Program-made: the position numbers and the translations under genes
Part shown: positions 1 to 5,651 of the stretch, piece after piece
Layout of the letters: each line of letters begins with the position of its first letter
Position numbering within the stretch: position 1 is the stretch's first letter
The notes under the pieces: model-generated
The model's database searches: none
What the model was told of the DNA's origin: nothing
Seen by the model: the letters and a program-made list of their open reading frames with translations, nothing else
NCBI GenBank assembly: GCA_014360745.1
Contig: JACIWY010000228.1
Coordinates: 1 to 6,246 of the forward strand
Length of the DNA: 6,246 nucleotides
Direction: 5' to 3'
From: Chloroflexota bacterium
GTDB taxonomy: Bacteria > Chloroflexota > Anaerolineae > UBA1429

Positions 1-169
1 GGGGTGGGAGGATGATATCAGTTCGGCGCGCACTTGGGCAGAGTTGCCCAAAGCCGCACGGCTTTACTGCCAACGCATTGCGGACATCTTGCGCGTGCCG
101 ATATCCATGATCTCTGTGGGGGCCGAGCGCAACGATCTCGTCGCTTTGCGCTGGCCGATAGAAAAGTAA
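1..169 (+). CDS. purA: Adenylosuccinate synthetase, C-terminal end (partial)
   Basis: This is the last 55 codons of a gene that begins outside the window; it is read from base 2 and stops at TAA 167-169. The product joins IMP and aspartate using GTP to make adenylosuccinate, the first committed step from IMP to AMP, in the cytoplasm. The visible peptide carries the family's usual C-terminal pattern: a Gly-Trp-Glu-Asp-Asp-Ile segment, then ELPKAARLYCQRIADIL, then VPISMISVGAERNDLV close to the end. This matches the typical 'W..DI...R....LP..A..Y...I......VPI..ISVG..R' layout of PurA. The next gene, guaB, starts 98 bp downstream on the same strand, so the AMP-branch and GMP-branch enzymes are neighbours. 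No convincing terminator follows the stop. The N-terminal GTP-binding and catalytic parts cannot be judged from here. Confidence 0.93.
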   Translation, partial: GWEDDISSARTWAELPKAARLYCQRIADILRVPISMISVGAERNDLVALRWPIEK

Positions 170-267
170 AAGGCCCCTTTTAATGAAAGGACGGCTGGGG
201 GCCACGAGGTGTGTTTATCCAATAGCGCGGGGCCTCGGGTTCGCTGCCTTTCGACAAGGAGGAGTGC
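170..267 (+). other. purA-guaB intergenic leader
   Basis: This 98-bp gap is non-coding as far as I can tell. It contains GGCCCC at 172-177 and two copies of its complement GGGGCC at 198-203 and 229-234, so the first block could pair with either of the others. CGAGG at 205-209 could also pair with CCTCG at 233-237. None of these hairpins is followed by a T-run, so I do not call an intrinsic terminator. I also see no clear -35/-10 pair. The simplest reading is read-through from purA into guaB, but an unrecognised promoter is possible. Confidence 0.4.
256..262 (+). promoter_or_regulatory. Ribosome binding site of guaB
   Basis: The sequence AAGGAGG is a near-perfect Shine-Dalgarno match, five bases before the ATG at 268. 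It fixes the guaB start, and the protein then opens as IMP dehydrogenases usually do. Confidence 0.85.
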
Positions 268-1773
268 ATGACCTTGGACACTAACCGCTGGATGGAAGGG
301 TTCACGTTTGACGACGTGCTGCTGGTGCCGGGCAGGTCGCAGGTGTTGCCTGCAGAGGTCGATGTCTCCACGCAGCTCAGCGCCAAAATCCGCCTGAACA
401 TCCCCGTGCTTTCGGCCGCTATGGATACCGTCACCGAGGCGCGCATGGCCATCGCCCTGGCGCGCGAGGGGGGGTTGGGCATCATTCACCGCAATTGCTC
501 TATCGAAGCGCAGGCCGCCGAGGTGGACAAGGTCAAGCGCTCCGAATCGGGCATGATCGTCGATCCCATCACCCTTCCGCCGACGGCCAGCCTGGCCGAA
601 GCCAAAGCCATCATGGCCAATTATCACATCTCCGGCGTGCCCATCACTCAGGGGCCCAAACTGATCGGCATCCTGACCAACCGCGACATCCGCTTTGCCG
701 AGGACGACAACAAGCCGGTCAGCGAATACATGACCAGCGAGAACCTGGTCGTGGCGCCGATCGGCACGACGCTGGAAGAAGCGCAAAAGATCTTGCAGCA
801 GCACCGCATCGAGAAGCTGCCTTTGGTGGACGAGAACTACCACCTCAAGGGTTTGATCACGGTCAAGGATATCCAAAAGAGACGCGACTACCCCTTTGCC
901 GCCAAAGACGCCGGCGGGCGCCTCCTGGCGGGCGCGGCCGTCGGCGTGGGCCCCGACATGGCCCAGCGTGCGGCGGCGTTGGTGGCCGCCGGTGTCGATG
1001 TGCTCTCGGTCGACACTGCCCATGGCCATTCAGAGATGGTGCTCAAGGCTACCGAAAAATTGCGTACCCTTTATCCCGAGATCTCTATCATCGCCGGCAA
1101 TGTCGTCACCGCCGAGGGCACCCGCGATCTGATCCTGGCCGGCGCCGACGCGGTCAAAGTCGGCGTGGGGGCCGGATCGATCTGCACCACCCGCATCGTG
1201 GCCGGCGTGGGCATGCCGCAGCTGACCGCAGTGATGCTTTGCGCCGAAGAGGCAGCCAAGTACGGTGTGCCCATCATCGCCGACGGTGGCCTGCGCTATT
1301 CGGGCGACGTGGTCAAAGCCTTGGCCGCCGGCGCCAGTTGCGTCATGCTTGGCAACCTATTGGCCGGCGTGGATGAGAGCCCGGGCGAGGTGGTCATCTA
1401 TGAGGGGCGCCGCTTCAAAGAATATCGTGGCATGGGCTCGGTGGGCGCCATGCGCGGTTTTGGCCGCGATCGCTATGCCACCGGCCAAAGCGTGCCCGCC
1501 AGCACCGAACAAAATCTGACGACGCAAGCCGCCAGCAAGCTGGTGCCCGAGGGGATCGAAGGGCGCGTAGCCTACAAGGGCAGCCTGTCCGATGCCATCT
1601 TTCAGTTGATCGGCGGGGTGCGCGCCGGCATGGGCTACGTCGGCGCGGCCAATCTGCAAGAGCTCCGTGAGAAAGCGCGATGGGTGCGCATCACCAACGC
1701 TGGCTATATAGAAAGCCATCCTCACAGCGTGGTGATCACCAAAGAGGCGCCGAACTATCAATTGCAACCATAA
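268..1773 (+). CDS. guaB: Inosine-5'-monophosphate dehydrogenase
   Basis: The 501-residue protein oxidises IMP to XMP with NAD+, the committed step of GMP synthesis; the family is a cytosolic tetramer. Its length is typical of bacterial GuaB. The N-terminus has the family signature GFTFDDVLLVPG (11-22), followed by LSAAMDTVTE (48-57). Two CBS domains (Bateman module, about 96-143 and 151-204) interrupt the TIM barrel; in the family they bind regulatory nucleotides. The barrel resumes with the substrate loop GVGAGSICTTRIVAGVG (299-315), whose Cys306 is the catalytic nucleophile. Next come the phosphate-binding ADGG (338-341) and SGD (345-347). The flap starts at YRGMGSVGAM (386-395), has the catalytic Arg402-Tyr403 pair, and ends in the conserved LVPEGIEGRV. 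The loop has Ala where Gly-Pro-Gly-Ser is common, and RYATG where RYFQ is common; neither removes a catalytic residue. The ATG is chosen for its strong Shine-Dalgarno. The gene lies between purA and purSL. Confidence 0.98.
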   Translation: MTLDTNRWMEGFTFDDVLLVPGRSQVLPAEVDVSTQLSAKIRLNIPVLSAAMDTVTEARMAIALAREGGLGIIHRNCSIEAQAAEVDKVKRSESGMIVDPITLPPTASLAEAKAIMANYHISGVPITQGPKLIGILTNRDIRFAEDDNKPVSEYMTSENLVVAPIGTTLEEAQKILQQHRIEKLPLVDENYHLKGLITVKDIQKRRDYPFAAKDAGGRLLAGAAVGVGPDMAQRAAALVAAGVDVLSVDTAHGHSEMVLKATEKLRTLYPEISIIAGNVVTAEGTRDLILAGADAVKVGVGAGSICTTRIVAGVGMPQLTAVMLCAEEAAKYGVPIIADGGLRYSGDVVKALAAGASCVMLGNLLAGVDESPGEVVIYEGRRFKEYRGMGSVGAMRGFGRDRYATGQSVPASTEQNLTTQAASKLVPEGIEGRVAYKGSLSDAIFQLIGGVRAGMGYVGAANLQELREKARWVRITNAGYIESHPHSVVITKEAPNYQLQP

Positions 1774-1774
1774 C

Positions 1775-1790
1775 GCCTGGCCGGCCAGGC
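1775..1790. repeat. Perfect 16-bp palindrome after guaB
   Basis: GCCTGGCCGGCCAGGC is a perfect inverted repeat starting one base after the guaB stop codon. As RNA it can fold into a 6-bp GC-rich stem closed by a CCGG loop. No T-run follows, so it is not a standard intrinsic terminator. It could be an mRNA-stabilising or processing hairpin between guaB and purSL, or a site for a dimeric DNA-binding protein. The palindrome is seen directly; the role is unknown. Confidence 0.6.
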
Positions 1791-1792
1791 AG

Positions 1793-1823
1793 AGGTTGGC
1801 AACCTTCGGTTGTTGTGGTTTTT
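1793..1823 (+). terminator. Competing hairpins with T-run, possible attenuator
   Basis: Two small stems share the bases AACC at 1801-1804. The first pairs AGGTT (1793-1797) with AACCT (1801-1805) across a 3-nt loop. The second pairs CAACC (1800-1804) with GGTTG (1808-1812) across a TTC loop, extendable by two G-U pairs to 1798-1814, and is followed after four bases by TTTTT (1819-1823). This anti-terminator/terminator geometry sits between guaB and purSL. The stems are short and the T-run is brief, so termination would be weak at best. No known riboswitch aptamer is recognisable here. This is a candidate only. Confidence 0.22.
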
Positions 1824-1853
1824 ACCTGCCCGACTACTTGCAGTCACACGATC

Positions 1854-1857
1854 GAGG
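1854..1857 (+). promoter_or_regulatory. Ribosome binding site deciding the purSL start
   Basis: GAGG lies seven bases before the GTG at 1865, a normal Shine-Dalgarno spacing. The longer in-frame alternative, TTG at 1796, has an AGAGG block directly against it with no spacer and lies inside the hairpin region. The GTG start also places the first PurS beta-strand (RVEV) at residues 6-9, as in free-standing PurS proteins. Confidence 0.6.
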
Positions 1858-1864
1858 CAAAGCT

Positions 1865-4819
1865 GTGGACCGCATCTACCGTGTAGAAGTCATGCCCCGC
1901 GAAGGGGAAACGCCACAAGATTACATGTTGGCCGATATAGCCGCTTTGGGCATCACCGGCGTGACACGCGTCATCCCCTACGCGCTCTATTTCCTGCGCG
2001 GCAAACTAACCGATAGCCAAGTGGCCCGATTAGCGAACGAGCTATTGGCCGACCCCATCGTGCAGCGCCCGAAATGGCGCCTTATCTGGGAAGGGGAGGG
2101 GCCTTTGGCCTCGCCGTCGGACTCTGCGTATAGCGCCATGAGCGCCATGCGTGTCGAAGTGGGCCTGTTGCCGGGCGTCACCGATAGCGTGGCGGGCAAT
2201 GTGCTGGCCCGAGCCAAGTTGTTAGGGATAGAAGCCCTCACCGCCGTAGCCACTGGCCACGGTTATCTGCTTCATGGCGAGGTATCGGAACAAGAGGCGC
2301 GGACCATCGCCCAGCGCCTGCTTTTTAACGAGGTTATCCAATACTATGAACTGGGCGAGTTAACGCCTCATGTGGGCATGGAGGTGCCGCAGGGCGAGAT
2401 CCGGGCGCGGGTTGTGCCCATTTGCGACTTGGACGAGGAGGCCTTGGTGCGCCTCTCGCGCGAGCGGCTGCTTTCCCTCGATCTGAACGAAATGCGCACC
2501 ATCCAGCGCTATTTTCAGGCCGAGGGCCGCGAGCCCACCGACGTAGAGCTGGAAAGCCTGGCCCAGACCTGGTCAGAGCATTGCGTGCACAAGACCTTTA
2601 AGGCGCGCATTTCGTACCGCGAACGCGATGGCGAGCTCGAGCGTGAAGAGCAGATCGAGAGCCTCATTCGCACCTATCTGCAAGCCGCTACGCAGCATAT
2701 CGCCGCGCCGTGGGTGCTGTCGGCCTTTGTCGATAACGCCGGTATCGTTGACTATACCGATGAGTACGAGGTCTCTATCAAGGTCGAGACCCATAATCAC
2801 CCCTCGGCGCTGGAGCCCTTTGGCGGGGCCAACACTGGTGTGGGCGGCGTGGTGCGCGACATCATGGGCGTTTCGGCGCGGCCCATTGCCAACACCGATG
2901 TGCTCTGCTTCGGCCCCTTGGACGCCGACATGAGCGTCCTGCCCAGCGGGGTATTGCATCCTAACCGTATCTATAACGGTGTGGTGTCAGGCATCGAGGA
3001 TTATGGCAACAAAATGGGCATCCCCACTGTAAACGGCGCCATCCTCTTTGAGCCCGGCTATACGGCCAATCCTTTGGTCTATTGCGGCTGCGTGGGCATA
3101 GCCCCCAAGGGCGCCCACCCGCGAGGGGCCCGCGCCGGCGACCTGGTGGTGGTGCTTGGTGGGCGCACCGGACGAGACGGCCTACATGGCGCCACCTTTT
3201 CCTCCATCAGCCTCACCGACGAAACGGGCGAGATCTCCGGCGGGGCGGTACAGATCGGCAACCCAATTACGGAAAAAATGACCCTAGACGCCATCCTCGT
3301 CGCTCGCGACGAAGGCCTTTATACGGCCATCACCGATTGCGGCGCCGGCGGCCTCTCTTCGGCTGTGAGCGAGATGGGCAAAAAGGTGGGCGCCCAGGTG
3401 CAGCTTGCGACGGTGCCGCTCAAATATCAAGGATTGCAGCCCTGGGAGATCTGGCTTTCCGAGGCCCAGGAGCGCATGGTCTTGGCCGTGCCGCCGGAGC
3501 ACAAAGACCGTTTGAGCGAGGTCTGTGCCGCCTTTTCCGTCGAAATGACCGTCATCGGCACATTTACCGGCGATGGCCGCCTGCGCTTATTCTATGGTGA
3601 TGATGTGGTGGCCGACATGTCTATGGCCTTTTTGCACGAGGGGCTGCCCCAACGTTCGCTGGAGGCCGCTTGGACGCGGCCGAGCCATCCGGAGCCCGCG
3701 GCCTCAGAAGCTCCACTCGGGGAGGAGCTGGCCTACTTGCTGTTGCAAATCCTGGCCCATCCCAACGTGCGCAGCAAGGAGGACGTGGTGCGCCGCTACG
3801 ATCACGAGGTGCAGAGCGGCACGCTCATCAAGCCCTTCGTGGGCTTGCGCGCGGACGGCCCCTCCGATGCGGCGGTGCTGCGCCCGCTGGAGGCTCGTGA
3901 GGAGCTCAGGGCGCTGGCGCTGGGCTGCGGCATGAACCCCGCCTACGGCGCGCTGGATCCGTACGCCATGGCCGTCTCGGCCATCGACGAGGCAGTGCGC
4001 AATGTCGTCGCTGTGGGTGCCGATCCGGAGCGAATCGCCATCCTGGACAACTTTTGCTGGGGCAACCCCAACCTGCCCGATCGACTGGGCAGCTTGGTGC
4101 GCGCCTGCAAGGGTTGTTACGACGGCGCGATTCATTATGGCACGCCCTTTGTCTCCGGCAAGGATAGTCTGAACAACGAGTATTTAGATTCCGTCTCCGG
4201 ACGCCAAGTGTCCATCCCCCCTTCCTTGCTCATTACGGCCTTGGGCATCGTCCCCGACATCAACCGGGCTTGCACGATGGACCTCAAAAAGGCGGGGGAT
4301 GCCCTCTATATACTGGGCGAAACCCGCCGCGAGCTGGGCGGGTCTTATTATTGGCGCTTGCGAGGCTTTGTGGGCAACCGTGCGCCGGGCCTGGCCGAGA
4401 GGGGGCCGATGACCGCTCGCGCGCTGCATCGCGCCATGCGCCGAGGTTTGGTGCGCGCCTGCCATGACCTCTCGGAGGGAGGGCTCGCCGTAGCCCTGGC
4501 CGAGACGGCCTTTGCCGGAGAATTGGGCGCGGTCGTGAACCTGGGCCAGATATGCTCCTCAGAAGGGCCGCTGGCGGACGATTGGTTGCTCTTCTCCGAA
4601 TCCAACGGGCGCTATTTGGTGGAGGTCTCGCCCGAGGACGTGGACGCTTTTGAGGCGCTCTTGGCCGATGTCCCTTGGGCGCGCATCGGTCAGGTCATCC
4701 TCGATCCACGGCTGGTGATCCAAAGTTGTCGAGATGGAGGCACGTTGTTCTCTTTGCCTCTCGAAGCCCTGAGGCGGGCCTGGCGCGGCCATCTGCCCGA
4801 GGAGAGAAGGATGCCATGA
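1865..4819 (+). CDS. purL: Fused PurS-PurL phosphoribosylformylglycinamidine synthase (synthetase subunit)
   Basis: The 984-residue protein makes FGAM from FGAR, ATP and ammonia supplied by PurQ (step 4 of de novo purine synthesis, cytoplasm). Two PurS-like modules (about 5-74 and 95-164) come first. A linker then leads to a PurL body that aligns with the roughly 740-residue small PurL. Family motifs in order: TWSEHCVHKTF (235-245); KVETHNHPSALEPFGG (306-321) running into GANTGVGGVVRD; GGRTGRDGLHGATF (432-445); DCGAGGLSSAVSEMG (491-505); LSEAQERM (531-538); NPAYGALDPY (691-700); VSGKDSLNNEY (763-773); HDLSEGGLAVALAE (867-880). These cover both PurM-like halves. There is no glutaminase domain; that is the next gene. 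No separate purS is present, which fits the fusion. The GTG at 1865 is preferred to TTG at 1796, which would add 23 residues. The stop overlaps the purQ start, suggesting coupled translation and matched subunit amounts. No frameshift or missing motif is seen. An alternative symbol is purSL. Confidence 0.96.
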   Translation: MDRIYRVEVMPREGETPQDYMLADIAALGITGVTRVIPYALYFLRGKLTDSQVARLANELLADPIVQRPKWRLIWEGEGPLASPSDSAYSAMSAMRVEVGLLPGVTDSVAGNVLARAKLLGIEALTAVATGHGYLLHGEVSEQEARTIAQRLLFNEVIQYYELGELTPHVGMEVPQGEIRARVVPICDLDEEALVRLSRERLLSLDLNEMRTIQRYFQAEGREPTDVELESLAQTWSEHCVHKTFKARISYRERDGELEREEQIESLIRTYLQAATQHIAAPWVLSAFVDNAGIVDYTDEYEVSIKVETHNHPSALEPFGGANTGVGGVVRDIMGVSARPIANTDVLCFGPLDADMSVLPSGVLHPNRIYNGVVSGIEDYGNKMGIPTVNGAILFEPGYTANPLVYCGCVGIAPKGAHPRGARAGDLVVVLGGRTGRDGLHGATFSSISLTDETGEISGGAVQIGNPITEKMTLDAILVARDEGLYTAITDCGAGGLSSAVSEMGKKVGAQVQLATVPLKYQGLQPWEIWLSEAQERMVLAVPPEHKDRLSEVCAAFSVEMTVIGTFTGDGRLRLFYGDDVVADMSMAFLHEGLPQRSLEAAWTRPSHPEPAASEAPLGEELAYLLLQILAHPNVRSKEDVVRRYDHEVQSGTLIKPFVGLRADGPSDAAVLRPLEAREELRALALGCGMNPAYGALDPYAMAVSAIDEAVRNVVAVGADPERIAILDNFCWGNPNLPDRLGSLVRACKGCYDGAIHYGTPFVSGKDSLNNEYLDSVSGRQVSIPPSLLITALGIVPDINRACTMDLKKAGDALYILGETRRELGGSYYWRLRGFVGNRAPGLAERGPMTARALHRAMRRGLVRACHDLSEGGLAVALAETAFAGELGAVVNLGQICSSEGPLADDWLLFSESNGRYLVEVSPEDVDAFEALLADVPWARIGQVILDPRLVIQSCRDGGTLFSLPLEALRRAWRGHLPEERRMP
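1877..2356 (+). other. Tandem PurS-like domains (internal duplication in PurSL)
   Basis: Two modules of about 70 residues follow each other at the N-terminus of PurSL. Both open with RVEV (6-9 and 96-99), and each has Gly and Thr at the same offsets (G14/G104, T16/T106). Residues 28-67 align without gaps to 120-159, sharing L-G-I, T34/T126, V36/V128, Y42/Y134, L44/L136, G46/G138, A57/A149, two Leu and a final Gln: 12 identities in 40 positions by hand count. The second module, with VEVGLLPGVTDS, looks closer to free-standing PurS (typical start VEV.LKPGV.D). In three-subunit enzymes PurS is a dimer that bridges PurL and PurQ; here two copies appear to be covalently joined. Confidence 0.75.
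4805..4810 (+). promoter_or_regulatory. Ribosome binding site of purQ inside the purSL end
   Basis: AGAAGG, within a longer purine-rich stretch, sits five bases before the purQ ATG at 4816, inside the last codons of purSL. The stop TGA (4817-4819) and the start ATG share the ATGA overlap, the usual arrangement for translational coupling. Confidence 0.7.
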
Positions 4820-5634
4820 AAAGGCCGAGGGTCATGATCTTGCACGCTCCCGGCACCAATCGCGATCGAGACGCTGCCGTAGCCTGTGAGTTGGCCGGCG
4901 GTGAGCCCAGCATTGTCCATATCAACCGCGTTATCGCTGGCGCGGATCATTTCGCCAACTATCAAATGCTGGTATTGCCCGGCGGCTTTTCCTACGGCGA
5001 CGACCTGGGCGCCGGACGTTTATGGGCGAGCGACCTCACCATCCGCTTTCGCGACGAGATGGATCGCTTTGTCGCCGAGGGCAAACCCGTTCTGGGCATC
5101 TGCAACGGCTTTCAGGCGTTGGTCAAAGCCGGCTATTTGCCCGGCCCGGCGCCCGAGCAACGGGTGACGCTGACCTTTAACCGCCGGGGGCATTTCGAAT
5201 GTCGCTGGGTACGATTGCGCGCGGTGGGCAATAGTCGCTGTTTGTTCACCAAGGATCTCAAAGAGGACATCCTCTGCCCGGTGGCCCACGGCGAAGGGCG
5301 CTTGGCCGTGCCCGATGAGCCGACGCGGCGGGATTTGTGGCATCAAGGCCTAGTGGCCCTTCGTTATGTGCAGCCCATCCACGCGGTCGACGTTGATCGC
5401 GCCTCTCGCGATGTCGCCGTGTGGCCCGAAGCGGGCTATCCCGCCAACCCGAACGGTTCGGTGGACGACATCGCCGGCATTTGTAATTTGGGGGGCAACG
5501 TCCTGGGATTGATGCCCCATCCGGAAAACCATATTTGGCCCCATCAACATCCGCGTTGGAGCCGTGGCGCCTACGGAGGGTTGGGGCTGGCCCTCTTTCG
5601 CAACGGTGTGCGCGCCGCGTTGGATTTTGTCTAG
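4816..5634 (+). CDS. purQ: FGAM synthase glutaminase subunit PurQ
   Basis: The 272-residue class I glutamine amidotransferase hydrolyses glutamine and passes ammonia to PurSL for FGAM formation. The oxyanion region is LPGGFSYGDDLGAG (54-67), the nucleophile elbow GICNGFQAL (94-102) carries Cys96, and MPHPENH (233-239) carries the triad partners His235 and Glu237. Other PurQ-specific blocks are FNRRGHFECRW (121-131), HGEGR (158-162) and PNGSVDDIAGICN (212-224). It is longer than the roughly 230-residue Bacillus-type PurQ. The extra length lies mostly between the ALRYVQP strand and PNGS (about 20 residues) and in a C-terminal tail after ENHIWPHQHP; such longer forms exist in other lineages. The start is fixed by the ATGA overlap with purSL and a Shine-Dalgarno, and the protein opens with the expected first strand (RVMILHAPGTN). 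purB begins 17 bp after its stop, so purSL-purQ-purB is almost surely one transcript. All catalytic residues are present. Confidence 0.97.
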   Translation: MKRPRVMILHAPGTNRDRDAAVACELAGGEPSIVHINRVIAGADHFANYQMLVLPGGFSYGDDLGAGRLWASDLTIRFRDEMDRFVAEGKPVLGICNGFQALVKAGYLPGPAPEQRVTLTFNRRGHFECRWVRLRAVGNSRCLFTKDLKEDILCPVAHGEGRLAVPDEPTRRDLWHQGLVALRYVQPIHAVDVDRASRDVAVWPEAGYPANPNGSVDDIAGICNLGGNVLGLMPHPENHIWPHQHPRWSRGAYGGLGLALFRNGVRAALDFV

Positions 5635-5638
5635 CGTC

Positions 5639-5645
5639 GGGGAGG
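5639..5645 (+). promoter_or_regulatory. Ribosome binding site of purB
   Basis: GGGGAGG stands six bases before the GTG at 5652, in the 17-bp gap after purQ. It supports GTG as the purB start, which gives the expected N-terminus. Confidence 0.8.
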
Positions 5646-5651
5646 AATTCC

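Noticed and set aside
168..190. Possible terminator after purA (AAAAGG..CCTTTT symmetry and a CCTTT/AAAGG stem).
   Set aside because: The symmetry leaves a 2-nt loop, the other stem has five A/T-rich pairs, and no T-run follows a stable stem.
247..259. CCTT/AAGG stem that could hide the guaB Shine-Dalgarno.
   Set aside because: Only four base pairs with a 5-nt loop; too weak to claim as a regulatory structure.
64..1029. Long open frame on the minus strand (321 codons) across the purA end and guaB.
   Set aside because: It lies opposite well-supported coding sequence and shows no recognisable domain. Long antisense frames are expected from GC-rich codon bias.
495..1376. Plus-strand open frame of 293 codons in another frame inside guaB.
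   Set aside because: The product is low-complexity, Arg/His/Gly-rich, typical of an out-of-frame reading of a GC-rich gene; GuaB explains the sequence fully.
1750..1758. CCGAACTAT, resembling the core of the Bacillus PurR PurBox.
   Set aside because: It lies within the last codons of guaB, lacks the A/T-rich 5' flank, and no inverted partner stands at the usual short spacing. The nearest TTCGG (1805-1809) is too far away.
1774..1864. Promoter for purSL or a purine/guanine riboswitch in the guaB-purSL gap.
   Set aside because: No hexamer pair with acceptable spacing was found, and the gap lacks the conserved core of the purine riboswitch.
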